The notes beneath the pieces were generated by a model. The model worked only from the letters and a program-made list of their open reading frames with translations. It was not told where the DNA came from and did no database searches. From positions 40,282-104,281 of the forward strand of contig JARKIF010000117.1 in assembly GCA_029378245.1 (NCBI GenBank): 64,000 bases of DNA. Reading direction: 5' to 3'. Source of the stretch: Roridomyces roridus (lineage: Eukaryota > Basidiomycota > Agaricomycetes > Agaricales > Mycenaceae). The stretch's first letter is position 1, and every line of letters starts with the position of its first letter. This document shows, one piece after another, positions 31,344 through 43,899 of the stretch. The position numbers were made by a program, and so were the translations under genes.

Positions 31344-31639
31344 GTTGGAAGTTGTTGATCAACTGATGATATTGATGGATGGACTGATGTCATTCTCGTG
31401 TTCTGGTCATGTGACCGTGTTTCTGATACTCATCTGACATGGGAGAATTCCCATGATATGCTTCTTTCTTATTGTATTTACCAATTAGGACTTCCCTTTG
31501 TTCTTACAAGGTATATAGGTAGCTGTCATGTAGCCTGGGTCCCCAGTTCTCACTGTTGACTCCAGGCAAGTACTTTACTGCACTTCAATACATGAGTTCT
31601 CACTGTTGACTCCAGTCCCTATCTGCTACCTGCTTAACA
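31344..31639 (+). repeat. Solo LTR, family 1b (296 bp)
   Basis: Copia B-type LTR in the opposite orientation to copia B. The start is TGTTGGAAGTTG and the end is GCTTAACA instead of GCTTCAACA. The closest flanks, CTCTT and CTCTG, are not a clean duplication. Confidence 0.8.
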
Positions 31640-31853
31640 CTCTGTTCCCGGAACGCCAAGGCCGCGCTATCTGTGCCCTCCCTGTCTGCACCGATTGCTC
31701 GTGGGAAGCGTGTGAAGAAAAAGGAGCACCATATTGCTGAAGAGCCACTTGCCGCCTTTGGAAGGAAGGTCTTTGAAACTCACCTGTTCGAGCCAACATA
31801 CCGTAAAAAACCACCTTCGTGGTTCTTCCCACCCTCGTTGTCAGCGGAATAAA

Positions 31854-32194
31854 TGTTGGAATAAGAGGGCCGGAGGATGGTCCGCTCAACAAGGTCGACT
31901 GAAGGGCGACTAGGAGAAGTATATGAGAAACCAATGTATTCGGGTTCTTTCTCTCTGGAGAATAACTCCAGACAGGGAAACTACTTACACAACATGTGGG
32001 AGTCGACTAGTAGGCTACTATGAGTATCCTAGGTCCGTTTATCTGGTATTGGTACCGCTAATGTAACTATATCAAGACGATCTGTCCCACACTGATCTTG
32101 GTACATAGATATTGTGTATGTAAACATCCATGACAATCGCGAGAGGAAAAGGGAACTGGATACCTAACTGCCAACCCGTTCCCACCATTCAACA
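31854..32194 (-). repeat. Solo LTR, family 2 (341 bp), mismatched flanks
   Basis: Full-length with intact ends, but the flanks ATAAA and GATCT differ. This suggests formation by recombination between two different insertions or later rearrangement. Confidence 0.85.
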
Positions 32195-33184
32195 GATCTT
32201 GGGGTCATTGATGAGGAAAAGAAGAAGGTGTTGGTCTCATTGGCCAGGGAACACACCATGAGAGTGTTACGCCCGTGAGACCGCACATGAGGGTACCACG
32301 AAGAGCCTTGATACCGACGGACTGGGAGCAGTTGAGGGTGACTGTAACCGGGTGCCACACATCATAGCCGACATCGGATATTTGCTGTCCAGGCAGATAA
32401 CCATGGCAGTGACAAGGTAGCAAGTGGTACACCGTGAACGTGACATCAGAGTCCGGTTCAAGCGGCTCACTTCAATTAGAGTAAGTATTATGTGGTACAT
32501 TTTCATCAAGCCCTGGCTGCATGTAGTAGCCTTCAAATACAATTCTATCTTGTCTGTCTCAAACCATGGACAGTATCGATTCTATCAAAATCTTCGACAA
32601 GGAAGAACAAGAGCATCTTCTGTCTACATGGGTCCTTCATCACTGCCCAAGTTTATGAGCACAAATACCGGCGGCGTTTCAGAGTCATCCATCACACGGG
32701 CACTCTTCTCGGCACCATACCCTTTGCACACCTTCCAGTTGGGTCTAGGCTCGTGACCATCCGTGTTTGCCTCACGTGGCTGCACTTATCACGATTGGCG
32801 AAGCGGTGATAAGCCTGGAATATTTCAGGCTTTCTCGAGACGTGGAATCAACCCTCTCAGGAGGGTGTACGATACATGACGCAAGTTGAATGATTGACCC
32901 CACATTGAACCATGAGAGAACGCAGTAGTCGGCGCAGCCGAGCGCATCAAAACAAAACCCACCCGCTCAAACCTTCAATACCCAAATAACCAAATCAAAG
33001 GACTTCGATGCCGCCTCGCGCTAGATTTCCCTGGACACGACGAGAATGGATCATTGCATAGCTTCGGGGACAGGGCAGCCAGATGGCAGAGTGTTGAGTT
33101 GGGCCGGCTATAGATGCCGAGTGAAACAACCGTTGCGGCATGTTGGAGAGGCGGGGCCGGTTACATATTTCTGCTGACTGACGG
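32195..33184. other. Unrecognised sequence, no supported gene
   Basis: About 1 kb between two solo LTRs. A minus-strand stretch near 32,205-32,440 (HLLPCHCHGYLPG) could be an old exon but lacks a recognisable family. Confidence 0.35.
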
Positions 33185-34240
33185 TGTCGTATGGTAATTT
33201 TGTTTGTTATGAAAAAGGACAAGGCACTCCATTCGCACTTATTGAAAATAGTACTTATTCAGACCTGGGCTAGGCACATGTCCATCATTCCATCATCAAT
33301 ATTGACATCATTATCAGCTGATCAACAAAGTTGGAATCACATGTGTTACCTATTATGGGAATTACTTGGAATAGGAAATACTCTGAAAGGGAATTACCAA
33401 AAATAGGAAATACTCTGAAAAGGAATTACCAAAAATAGGAAATACTCTGAAAGGGAATTGCCAAGAACAGGAATTACTCAGAAAGGGAATTACTCAGAAA
33501 GGGAATTCCCACAAAAGGAAACATTGGACAAGGGCAGACACCTAGAAAGGAAAAGGAAAAGTGCCTGGGATGGAAGTTAGTAATACAAAATATAGACATG
33601 AGTTCCCAGGCTTTTAGTATATAAGAAGGACAGATTTCAGCTGAGAACCTAACCAACCCACTTCTAAGCTGACTTCTCTTCTACTTTTGTAGTAGTTAGA
33701 ACCTAGCACAGAATTAACTCCACATCATTTCTCATCTTCTTGCTCCGTCTCACGCGCATATTATGCCCAGCACTTGAGCAACTTAGGCAAATCTTTGAAT
33801 TGCCATTGCCACAGCCGGCAGTACAAGTCTACGTCGAACCCATTTTAGAAAACATCTGAGCTAGCCTGTCCATCAAGCGACACGGTAGTTATTTGTTCAC
33901 GTTCAGAAGCAAGTTTACGCACGCACGCACGTTCAAGTCAGGAAACATTTGAGCTAGCCTGTCCACGAAGCGATACGGTAGCTATCTGTTTTAACCAGTC
34001 AAGCCGAAGTACAAGCATTAGGAGATAATTGAACTAGCCTGTCCATTGAGCGACACGGAAGTTAATTATTTCACCAAGTCCGACTAGTTTCACATACGAA
34101 CCAGACCGACCAGTTTAGTCTATCACTGATCCTATTTTCTATTCAAAACACTACTACCCACTTCCCCGAACCATTAGTGAGTTTGGCTTGAATTTAATTA
34201 TTCCCGCCTGCTTACTAGGAAACTTTATTTTCCGTCGACA
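33185..34240 (+). repeat. Solo LTR, family 3 (1,056 bp)
   Basis: Second copy of the LTR found in copia A, with only a few substitutions and small indels. Perfect 4-bp target duplication ACGG (33181-33184 and 34241-34244). The same TATA box and the same three GCTAGCCTGTCCA blocks are present. It lacks part of the upstream GGGAATT tandem array, which accounts for most of the length difference. Confidence 0.88.
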
Positions 34241-34244
34241 ACGG

Positions 34245-37200
34245 ATCCGAGCTTCCAAGTGTATCATGGAGGGAAGAAGTCGCCGGTTTGATATAATCAC
34301 ATCGTGATTTCTTGGCACGGAAGTTAAGCATTTGCCGGCTACTCAAGGAGGCATGAGTGCAATAGTGTATCCATACAAGTGGTTCTGGGAGAAGCTGGGA
34401 AGTATGAGCTAGGTAGTTGGCAGGACAGGCTACGAGGAGTGGAGAGATGGTCAGTTGGGATGGCATAGGAACAAATGCATCAAAGGCACCAACAGATGAC
34501 CAGATGGTACATCAGGGAACCAGAGGAAGGATCACGTGGGACCACTGTACTACAATCAAAAGAAGCTTGGCCAGCATGCGGACACTGTATTACTCATGAA
34601 ATCTAATAGGTACCGAGAGAATATATATAAGGACTCAGTAGGTAGACAAGCTTCGGGGTATTACACGCCCTAAATATTACATCCGTTCATTTGGCTATCA
34701 TCTATCTTGCCCTGGGATTCGTCTCAGCATTCTGGTTGTGTGTCGTCTTCAAGATTGGTTTGGATTGGGTTGGAATTGGTATTGGTATTGGTCTTGTGTC
34801 ACGCACTGACCTATTTGCGCACGTGACAACGCCAAATAAACCCGATATACATTGGCGCCATACAGCGTTAAAGTCATGGGAACCCCGTCTCGATCGGATT
34901 GAGGAAGAAGCCGAGGAAGACATTATTTAAAGACGTGGGACAGTTTCATATTTATGAACGACAGCGTGGATGAGGGAAGGAGTTTTCGATCAGTGAACTG
35001 TCAGATCATGACAGGCTTCTATGATGAACACGGTGTAGACATGACAATAGGAGACGACAACGGTGCAGGACAATAGTGCATGTCGGAAGCCAGGACAATT
35101 AGTATAGCATCGTAGATCTATTCCTCATAGTATAAAAGCAGTAGCTAGTTGTCATATTCTGTACCCTCTCCTAGACTTTTATTCAGTTCATTTTACGAGC
35201 TTTAGTAGCGCACTACCCAATCCACAGCATCTTACCGCTGTTGGACGCGTGAAACAAGTCTTGTCGTGACACCGAGCCTGGATAAGAAGCAAATATTCAC
35301 ATATTGGAGCTGTCGGAAGATGATTGCGTGAGTGTGTCTGGGAGTTGAAATAACAGGACCACCGGGATTTCGGGTGATGGCGGTGATGTGCTGATCGGCA
35401 TGTCAGTTGTGCATCAACCATGTCAGTGATGTTGTCATATGCACCAATATTTCTCTCTCTGCTCCTGTCTCCTCACCACCGACCAACCCGACCCCTATTC
35501 CGCCTGCACGTAGTGGCCCCACTCAGCGCTGTCTCCCTTGATGCTACAGGTCTCCAATGCCACATCACCTGTCACAACTTACCGCACTGCTCAATGGGCC
35601 TGACAGGATCGTGTGTGCTCTTCTTCCCTCATCAACCGACCTCACCCTTCTCACCAGTCCTAGCACTTGAAGCCTTGACCTTGCTGCTTCTCGCCTCGCT
35701 GCTTCCCGATCCGCCGCAGTCACCTCCCCGCCTCACATGCCCCCATTCACGCTGGCACTCATGCACATACTGCCTCGCCTTCACGCCGCCGCATCACATA
35801 TCCTATTAGATTCCTCTACATTCCCTTCACCATCCCGCCCCCCACCGGCGCAGCCGCGCACTCACATTGATCATTGATGTGCGCTGGGCCACCCGCCTTG
35901 CCCTCATTTTCTCCCGTACAAGTACCACTTTTGTCATGGGGCCACTGGCCTTCTTACCTACCAATTGAATGTACTGTTATATGTTGCTTGCAATAATATT
36001 GTCTATGTACACAAGTACCACAACTTGAGATCTCGAGCGGGCAGTGAATCGTGAGATGATGTCAGGGACTCAGGGATGTTGGCCGTGATGATGGCTGCAT
36101 CGGCGATCACCGTGGCACAGCCATCAAAAGTCCAGTGGTCCTGTTATCTCAACTCCCGAACTTTGTGGATTGCGTAGACTAGGGGAATTTTAGTGAATTT
36201 TTGATGATTTTTGGCAATTTTGTCCCGACATCAGCAATTCTGGGTCGAACTCTGAGCCGGAATCCCGACACGATTTTGGGCGGGGGTTGGGACCCGACAA
36301 AATTTTGACACCCCCAAATTCGGGATCTAAGTTCACACCACACAATCAAGGGTCCTGCCTCGTTTCGCGCTCTATTGATGCATTCCAAAGGCAAACTTGA
36401 CCAAGAAATCATCTTTGAGCATCCTCGGCATGGAAAGTAATATTTTGGAAATATTTCACGCACATGATACATGTACTGATTGTGAATTCACTCGTGTTTA
36501 ATACTATTTCGAGGCTCGAGCCACCATCCAATGTGTCTGAGGAGCAGACTGCAGACCCCCCAGCTCTTATTCTGTGCCACTCAGGTTGAATACAGGACAT
36601 AATGAGGGCATAATGAGACTTCTGGATGATTCTGATAGTTGGATACGATGCTGTACCCACTCGTCGTGGACTTCGCTCCCACCGCCCTAACTTGCTACCT
36701 CCCGCTTCGCATTGACGAGCCCAGGCACACTTCTGCCAACTCAAGAGCCATCCAACGGCAGGTAGGCGGGCTCCGCCCACGCAAAAGACCCGTTCAGATG
36801 GAACAAGAGATAGCGGGAGAGAGCCTTGGTGGCAATGAAACTCCCACTGGACGGTTGCGTATGGAGTCGTCTTTGACGGTGGACCGGGAGTGAGGCTATG
36901 TGCATAACGGCAAGGATGGCAGCCGTGGAGGAGGACAGGCAGGTTGGCGCAAGGGAGGAGGGAATGCGAGATCGGTTCTTGAACCCGCTGTATTGGTTGC
37001 TCCATGAGGAAGGTGCTCGCGTTAAGTCAAGGGCCAGAGTACGGCGGTGCGCAGATGAAGCAAGAAGGGAGGCCTTCGAGGAGTCAGGAACGGTGGTTGA
37101 GGTGGGCCTGCATCGAATTCGAGGGCTGGAATTAGCCCTGCGCGATAGGGATGTAAATGTAGAATGAGGGCGAGCGCTAGCGCCGCACCTGGGTTCCCAG

Positions 37201-38155
37201 AATGTCAAAAACTCCCCGCAACCAATGCTATAGGACGGCAGAATCGCCGATCCGTGGATACGAGGTCCCTGCCTGCCGAAAGAGAGAGCGCAAGATGTCC
37301 AATTTCGCCCATATTGGAGGCTGCGATTCCCGGCGATATCGTCATGTCGAGGCCTGGTTTTTGCGCGCAGCGTCGTCGTAGAGGTGATGGTAATGGAATG
37401 GAACCGTTTTGAGGCAGATTTTGTGGGCGAAACGGCGGGATTCAAGATTGAGGCAGGACGACGATGAGGAAAGTGCTACTTGTTCGTCAGTGATATACAG
37501 TCTGGCCCCGAGACTAGCAGTGTGCTGCTGTCGAGGCGAAGTGTGTGGGACAAAAAAAAATGGCGGGATGGTATTGGGTGTTGAAGGAAGGCAATCAGGT
37601 CGAGTCGGACGGCCTGGCAGCTACAAGAAGAGTGTAAGAGCTGTTTTGGGAATGAATGCACGTCCTATACGAGCACGCACCTTGTTTCCTGCTATTGTTC
37701 TTTCCAACCACGACATCAGAGGTGTGGAAATGCTAGCAAATGCTCTCGTCGTCGGCTCACTTGGCCGGTGCAAGGTTCCATGAGTCCAGCAAGGTCAAAG
37801 TGACAATTCTAGGCCGAGAGGACTGCGGGCGGCAGAGCTCGATTGAGACCATCGGGAGGTTGGAAGGGCACGCAGATGCAGTAGGTACAGAGAAGGGACG
37901 TGGACGGTGAAGATACGCGTCGACGTCGTTGGTGAGAAGGAAAGGCGGCGTTACCGAAACGAGACTTACAGCGATTAGAACATACATCACATGTACAAAC
38001 AAAGTAGATCCACTGCCCGCCTCGCCGCTACCTTGATGCTCCTCATCCAACACAACCCAGTACTTGTTCCTCACCCTGAGTTGGCCAACAAGAGACCAGG
38101 ATCTCCTCCAAACACGCCTGAGGCATCAATCAATATGTAGAGAATAAACTACGAA
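34245..38155. other. Gene-poor boundary region, no supported gene
   Basis: Almost 4 kb without a convincing gene. TATA-like sites (ATATATATAAGG near 34,625; AGTATAAAAGC near 35,130) hint at old LTR or promoter remains. Bases 36,180-36,320 are rich in ATTTTGTCCCGAC and its inverted form. A plus-strand stretch near 37,060 encodes ARREAFEESG, similar to a Nudix box, but its upstream half does not fit. The region separates the transposon compartment from the housekeeping block. Confidence 0.45.
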
Positions 38156-39361
38156 TCAATCGTCAATCTCAACTACGCCATACGGTTGTGCCTTGAAGTA
38201 AGAGTCGTCGAAATGATGGACCCTAACGAACCCATCCTCGCCCCCAGAGGCGTAGCAGGTCCCTGCTGGATGTACCGCAATCCTGGACAATATTGGCTGG
38301 TGCATGAGAAGATAAAGTTTCATGACGCACGTATTTATCGGACCAAAGTGGCCTTTGACGCGCCCGACCTCCTCCTCGTACACCTTGTGCCAGAAACGCG
38401 TCTCGAATTTACCCTGTCGTAAGGAAGTTGTCGTGACGTGCATCGCTTCTTGGCCACCACCGAGAAGAACCTGGGGGCTCATGTGAGCCCAGAGAAAGCT
38501 GAGCAAGTAAACAGAAACATACATAGGGCCGTGTCGGTGCCAGGGCAGCACTGTTTAATGGTGTCTCCGTCGTGTAAGTCTTGATGACCATCAAGGATTT
38601 TATATCGTGTATCCGTGCAATTTTGTCTTTGCTGCTGGTGACGCAGTACGTGCGGTCTTTGCTGAGCTGCAGATCCGTGACAACGTCACTGTGGGCGCGC
38701 TCGTTGCTCTCAATCTCCTCGCCTGTCTTGTAGTTGAAGAGGGCAACTTTTCCGGATTCGTGACCGGTGATGATGACGTTCGGCATGAGGGTGAAGGCGC
38801 ATACAGTGGCTTTGCTGCCGATGGGGTTGAAAAAGTATGCCGGCTCTTCCGATTCTGAGACGGGTCAGTCAGAGGAACATAGAGCAAGAAATAACGACGC
38901 ACGATCAGTGCCCTCGCCCTCCCGATTGATGTCGAATACCCGGACAGCACACTTGTGGCCCATGCGCTGCTCTGTTATGCAGACAACCTTGGTGTCGTCC
39001 TCGTTGAACGCCACACGCTTGACCGCTGTCGGAAACTCCCAGGTGTAAAGACATTTGCCTGTCGCTACATTCCACAGCCGGAGGGTGTTGTCTGCAGCGC
39101 CGGAAACGAGAAATCGGGACTCTGCTGTTGTATCCGCTTAGTGCATGCGGGCAGAAAAAACAGCAGAGTTCAGTTACAGTCGATGTCCACCGTCCAGACG
39201 GAGCCGTTGTTGCCGTCATATGTGCCTAGTCTCTCACCGTTGTGGGAGTACCAGACGTTGATGACATGGTCCTTGGAGCAAGAGAAGAGGAGGTCGCCCT
39301 CGGCATTGAATTTTATTTGAGTCAGAGACCGTTCGTGGCCTTGTAGCAGGATTGGCCGCAT
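38156..39361 (-). CDS. TIF34: Eukaryotic translation initiation factor 3 subunit I (eIF3i/Tif34)
   Basis: WD40 beta-propeller scaffold of the eIF3 complex, acting in the cytoplasm at 43S/48S assembly. The start is ATG 39361 ([19 protein letters not shown]), the typical N-terminus of the family. The first exon runs through [21 protein letters not shown] small intron leads to [18 protein letters not shown], and the last repeats include [27 protein letters not shown]. It ends YGVVEIDD at TGA 38156-38158. The spliced length is near the usual 330-340 residues. Several short introns interrupt it. No lesion was noticed. Seh1 lies upstream on the same strand. Confidence 0.93.
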
Positions 39362-39644
39362 TTTGTGTGAAGAAGTTTTGTGTGCCTTTGTTTGTGAGGA
39401 CGAAATTTCCAAAGAGATGGCCACCGCCTCCAAAACCATTCAAGAGCCTGGTCCAAGACCCTCGAGTTTACATACGCGGTCCTCGTCCCATTTCCATGAG
39501 CTTCCGTGTTTTCATTCGACCAAACGCGTCATTTCAGCACATCCCAGTATTTGGCGCAGGCCCTTCACGGATGGATGTTCGGCTGGCTAGTGGCGATTCA
39601 CGGCTCTCCGCTAAGAAACCGCAGGATAGCGACGCCCGGTACCG

Positions 39645-40133
39645 TTGGATTCAGGGACCACTTACACCGCTGGCCGGTGCAATCTGCACTTTGTGACCGT
39701 CAACTTCATGGAACGGACTGGGTGTAGGGACATCTTTCCGCGCTTCTGGTGCGTTACGGGCTTGCGTGTTCTGAAATTCTCAGGGACTCAGTTGAAGGAA
39801 TATGTACACTCAATATCCTTGAGCATGGACTATGACTGCTACCAGAACGTGGCCAACGGAACGAAAGGCAACGAACAAGCTTGGCTCACCCTGACTCCTT
39901 GTGCTCATATGTCAGGTATGCCCCTACATCCTTTACCCTCTACTCTCAACACGCTGATTCTCTTTTCTTCGTCGCCTTCTGGCATGACTTTTCGTCTCCT
40001 CGCGTGGGGCTGGCTCGTGCTCACACTCCCCGAATTCGTCGCCCTCTCTGAAGTATGGCCGCCAGTGATACAGATACGTTGCGCCCTCGGGGCGGTGTGC
40101 AGCATCTTGATGGCGGCTAATTCTTGTTGCTGA
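39645..40133 (+). CDS. Hypothetical ORF antiparallel to eIF3i/Seh1
   Basis: About 160 residues between two conserved minus-strand genes. The C-terminal third is hydrophobic (LLAWGWLVLTLPEFVALSEV) and might be a membrane segment. A possible earlier exon starts at an ATG near 39,414, only about 50 bases from the eIF3i start. No family is recognised, and it could be noncoding. Confidence 0.25.
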   Translation: MDSGTTYTAGRCNLHFVTVNFMERTGCRDIFPRFWCVTGLRVLKFSGTQLKEYVHSISLSMDYDCYQNVANGTKGNEQAWLTLTPCAHMSGMPLHPLPSTLNTLILFSSSPSGMTFRLLAWGWLVLTLPEFVALSEVWPPVIQIRCALGAVCSILMAANSCC

Positions 40134-40294
40134 GGAGGGGCTGCAGCGATTATTCAGGACGGCTGAACGAATACAATTCCTGGCCGATCAGAGTTTTGTT
40201 CGCATATCATGCATCATGTTCAAGTAGAGAGAAGAAGAAAACGTAACAGCATAATAAGAGCTACATTTTTGGTGCACTACAAGGGTTCTGAATG

Positions 40295-41725
40295 TTATGA
40301 ATCCATATCGACATCCCGATTCGTTGGGCGCTCGGTATCAGGTTCCTCGGATTGCTCGACGCCGATGCTGCCCGCAGGCCGCCAAACGTTTCCGGACGTG
40401 GCTTTCCAGAGTCTGATACGGCCATCGTTACCCGCGGAAGAAAGAACTGTCCTGTACACATGGCTCAGCAGTGAAATTGAGAAAGAGATGAGGATCGATG
40501 CTCACCCAGTGATATTCCATTCCACCCTCCCCACTGCCGACTTGTGCTGCTCAAAGTCGGCCACCATCGTCGCCGTCCACCGTCCCTCCTCGCCGTCGGT
40601 CACCATATCGTCCTCCCCCTCCTCGCCTGGCTTGACCCTCCATATGCGCACATGGCCGTCCCGCCCGCCGGTTGCGATTAGGTGATAAGAGCGACCGCAG
40701 GACGGTGCCCATGAGACGGAGGTGATGGCCGACGTTGCAGGAACGTTGACACCGTCTGCTTCCACCGGCGGAATATCGGCTTGTGGGGACGGGTCGAGTG
40801 TCAGGATCGTCGTGGGACGGTTGGACGGTAGTAACTGGATGATCTTACAATGTACCATGTCGGTTCAAGAGAAAAGGGGACGGGACATGTAAACGCACTT
40901 TTATGACACCCGAGGTACCACTGCCTGCGGCGATAAGCTCCCCCCAATACCGATCCTTGCACCAGGAGATGCACCACCCACCATCCGCCTCACGGTTCCC
41001 CAACCCAGGTCGGCCAACCCCCGCAGTACTCTGCTGGAGGCCCTGTTGCAGGGCCTGAGCGATGAGAGGTGCAGAGACACCGTCTGCAGTCGACCCGCTG
41101 GTTTGTGTAGGCGTTGCGAGGGCGTTAGTCTGTTGTGCACGCGTGAGTGGTGATATGGAAGGGCTGATAGGCAAAGCCTGGACGTCAGCCTCCTCCGACA
41201 GCTGCCAGGTGGTCAACGATGGCTGCTCCAAGCATTCGTAGATTCGAAGGTGGTTGTCGGAAGAGATGGTCGCGAGTTTCAAGCCAAAGTGATGTGGACC
41301 GAACTCGACCGCCCTGACTGTACCACGCGCCTGGGGCAACACAGCGCGTTCGATCCATCGAGAAGTCGAGGGACCGCTGGCGCTGGGGTTCCCGTTAGCT
41401 GGGACCTGCTGGTTGTCGGGGACGCCGACGAGCGAGGTCTGCTCCCAGACTTTTACTGTCCTGTCAAACGACGAGGACGCGAGGATGACGCCGAACTCGG
41501 GGTGTGCCCAGCTGACTTTTGATACTGCCGCGTCGTGGGCCTTCCAGTCGTCTTCTACGGTCCAGCTGCCGTTGGTTTCATCGAGTTGCCAGATCTTTAT
41601 TCTGTACCAAGTGAGTCCACGAAAAAGCGAGACGACAATGCAGACCGTTGATCGAGACTGCATGTCGCGAGCCGGAGCCCATAGTAGTCGTACGACGCGT
41701 CGGTAAGCAATTCTTGATGGCTCAT
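40295..41725 (-). CDS. SEH1: Nucleoporin Seh1 (WD40)
   Basis: Beta-propeller subunit of the Nup84/Nup107 complex at nuclear pores and of the SEA/GATOR2 complex at the vacuole. The N-terminus MSHQELLTDASYDYYGLRLATCS followed by DQRIKIWQLDETNGSW is characteristic, as are HPEFGVILASSSFDRTVKVWE and CLEQPSLTTWQLSEEA. The C-terminal repeats (ATGGRDGHVRIWRV, WNITGTVLSSAGNDGRIRLW) complete the propeller. A Pro/Ser/Gln-rich insertion of about 70 residues sits between blades 4 and 5. I used ATG 41725; an ATG 16 bases upstream in another exon context (MHLNDMSHQ) is an alternative. The stop is TAA at 40295-40297. Introns are short (about 45-50 nt). Confidence 0.9.
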
Positions 41726-41922
41726 GTCATTTAGGTGCATCCATTGACCGTCGTGCTTGTTCACATACCGTTGTGCGCGTTGGCGATGAGGCCCGTCTGG
41801 ATCATCGCGACCAAGAGCAAGTGACCAACACTGGACCGTGTTCATCCATGCCAATCAAGCCGAATGTGATTCAGTGATTCAAACTAACTCTAAGACTACA
41901 GGAACATCATCGAACTGGTATG

Positions 41923-43899
41923 TCAATTTTTCCATCTGTGAGAGTCGGTTAGTCGCCCGAGGCACGGAAACCCGAAAAATCACAAACATTTTTACAACGC
42001 GATCCCTTCCTCCGCTGACAATCTTGTCTGCTACAAAGTCTACACAATACACCTCGTCCGTATGACATGTTAGGTCGTTTTTGAGTTTGTAGATCTTCAG
42101 GTCCCAGGTCTCAAAGCGCCGTTAGCTGAATGCGAGAATTGTTTCCTCCTGTAAGACAGACCTTGACAGTGCTATCTTTGCCGCAGCTGACGACAGCCCT
42201 ACCATCGGCGCTCCAGGCCACACGATAGACGCCTCCAACGTGTCCTCGCAGCGTTGCAACATACTTGCCCGTTCGACCCTCCCATATCCGGACAGACGAG
42301 TCCCAGGACGCAGAGGCGGCCCAGCGGCCATCCGGGGAGAATGCAACGTGTGACACTTGCAGCGAATGCCCCACGAGACGGCTCACCGGTTTGGTCTTTG
42401 TCGTTGGCCCGTTTGAGGTGACGACGGGGTCACCGTTGGGGAATGGTGACCATAAGAAAAGGGTGTGGTCGTCGGACCCAGAGATGAGGAGCTCCGGTGT
42501 TGTGCTTAGCACGGCGTTGTAACGCTGTAGAGCCAGCTTTTGTGCTACAGACCGGTGAATTGCGTTTTCAAGCGAGGAGAAGATTGTATACCTTCCTCGT
42601 CCGATGCCGGTTTCTTTCCCGTGTGATCAAAAGGGCCCGTCCTGAGGACAAAGTCTGTGTTGAGCGCGAGAGTGTTCACCCAGTGTGCGTGTTCTTTCAA
42701 TATGTGCAGTTGCCGACCCTGGATATCAAATGAGCGCACTGAAGACAAGAGAAACAGACGTGCGCACGGCTTCAGCGTCCCAAACGCGAACAGTCCGGTC
42801 GCTGCTGGCTGTATATAAGACACCCTTCCCGACACCTCCCCATTTAACCACATTGACACTGGCGGTATGTCCGCCAAGTGTGTACTCGACTCTGCGGGTG
42901 AGCAGCGACCAGACACGAACAGTGCCATCCTTGGAGGAGGAGGCCAAGCGAGGGGTGGAAGGGTTTCTGATTCCAATATTTAGCATGGGCGACAAAACAT
43001 CATAGAAAGGACGGACAGGTGTATCGGCTCCCAGCAAAGCGACATTATCCACTTGGAATGTCCCTTGAGCGCGTCCCCTAGAGGCTTTCCGGTCTTGGGG
43101 TCCCATATCCTCACCTAAGGGAAGCATTAAGGACAAACAATTGACTAGAAGAGGACCCCGGACATGACCATCATGCCCGCCAGTAGCCAATCTCCGCTCC
43201 ATAGCCTCCCATTCAACGCAAAGGACCCAGCCCTTGTGCCCGGAGAGCGTGTGTGAAGGCGTCTCCGTGTCCAAATTCCACAGACGCGCAGTGGTGTCAC
43301 CCGAACCCGTGGCAAGAAAGTTGCCTGTGGGGGAAAATGAAGCACATAATATTGGAGAGGAATGGCCTGGAATGCAGATATGTTGTTGAGGGCTGTCGGA
43401 GGAGTGGAAAAGACGCACCAGACAGGGTCGAAGAACACCGCGTTGGAGGGCGAACGCGAAACACGCTCTGAGGTGAGCAGTGCAAGACAAAGACGTCTTC
43501 CTCTGTGAAGGAGCGGGAAATCACCGGGTGGTGCAAGACATCATTCTCGATAGATTTTGAGATGCCGATTCGCGTCGGTGCACCGGGAATGGTGGATTCA
43601 CCCTCCGGCACGGCGACATGGAATGCAAATGGTACAGGGTCCTCCTACCGCGCTATGAGACATGAAGGGAATATGTGCAATAGGCAACGCACCTGAGGAC
43701 TTAGCTTATTTAAAAGCTCTTCCAGAGCCTCTCTCGACAAGTTTGCGGGCAGAGTGACCGCGGGAGCTAGCGGTTGCCCATCGTCCTCCGAGACAAACTG
43801 GACGACAATGTTTGGAGATGGCCTTGCTGGCTCTGGTTCAGGCTCGGGGACACCATGGTAAACTTTGACGCGCTTCGGCGGGGGGAGTAAAGTCGCCAT
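41923..43899 (-). CDS. RSA4: Notchless homologue (Rsa4/NLE1), ribosome assembly WD40 protein
   Basis: Nuclear assembly factor whose NLE/UBL domain binds the Rea1 MIDAS domain so that pre-60S particles can be remodelled. The N-terminal domain is seen in NIVVQFVSEDDGQPLAPAV ... SREALEELLNKL. WD40 repeats follow: HSSPILCASFSPTGNFLATG, HKGWVLCVEWEAMERRLATG, PRLASSSKDGTVRVW, HTASVNVVKWGG. A later pair is typical of the family (LISGSDDHTLFLW, HVGGVYRVAWSADGRAVVSC). The last exon restores VVKIWKN and stops at 41923-41925. The start is ATG 43899. A MIDAS-binding Glu could not be assigned with certainty. It is divergent from the calpain gene. Confidence 0.92.

Noticed and set aside
34240..34360. 5S rRNA or 5S-derived SINE (CACGGAAGTTAAGC-like word near 34,315)
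   Set aside because: Only a short word resembles the 5S internal region. Flanks do not match, and a similar word occurs in the family 3 LTR.
35420..35809. A 129-residue plus-strand ORF with hydrophobic stretches
   Set aside because: Pro/Leu/Ser-rich translation of C/T-rich DNA, with no conserved motif; too weak to call.
36741..37445. A 234-residue minus-strand ORF
   Set aside because: Composition is low-complexity (Ser, Thr, Arg, Pro), with no motif and no intron pattern; likely a chance open frame.
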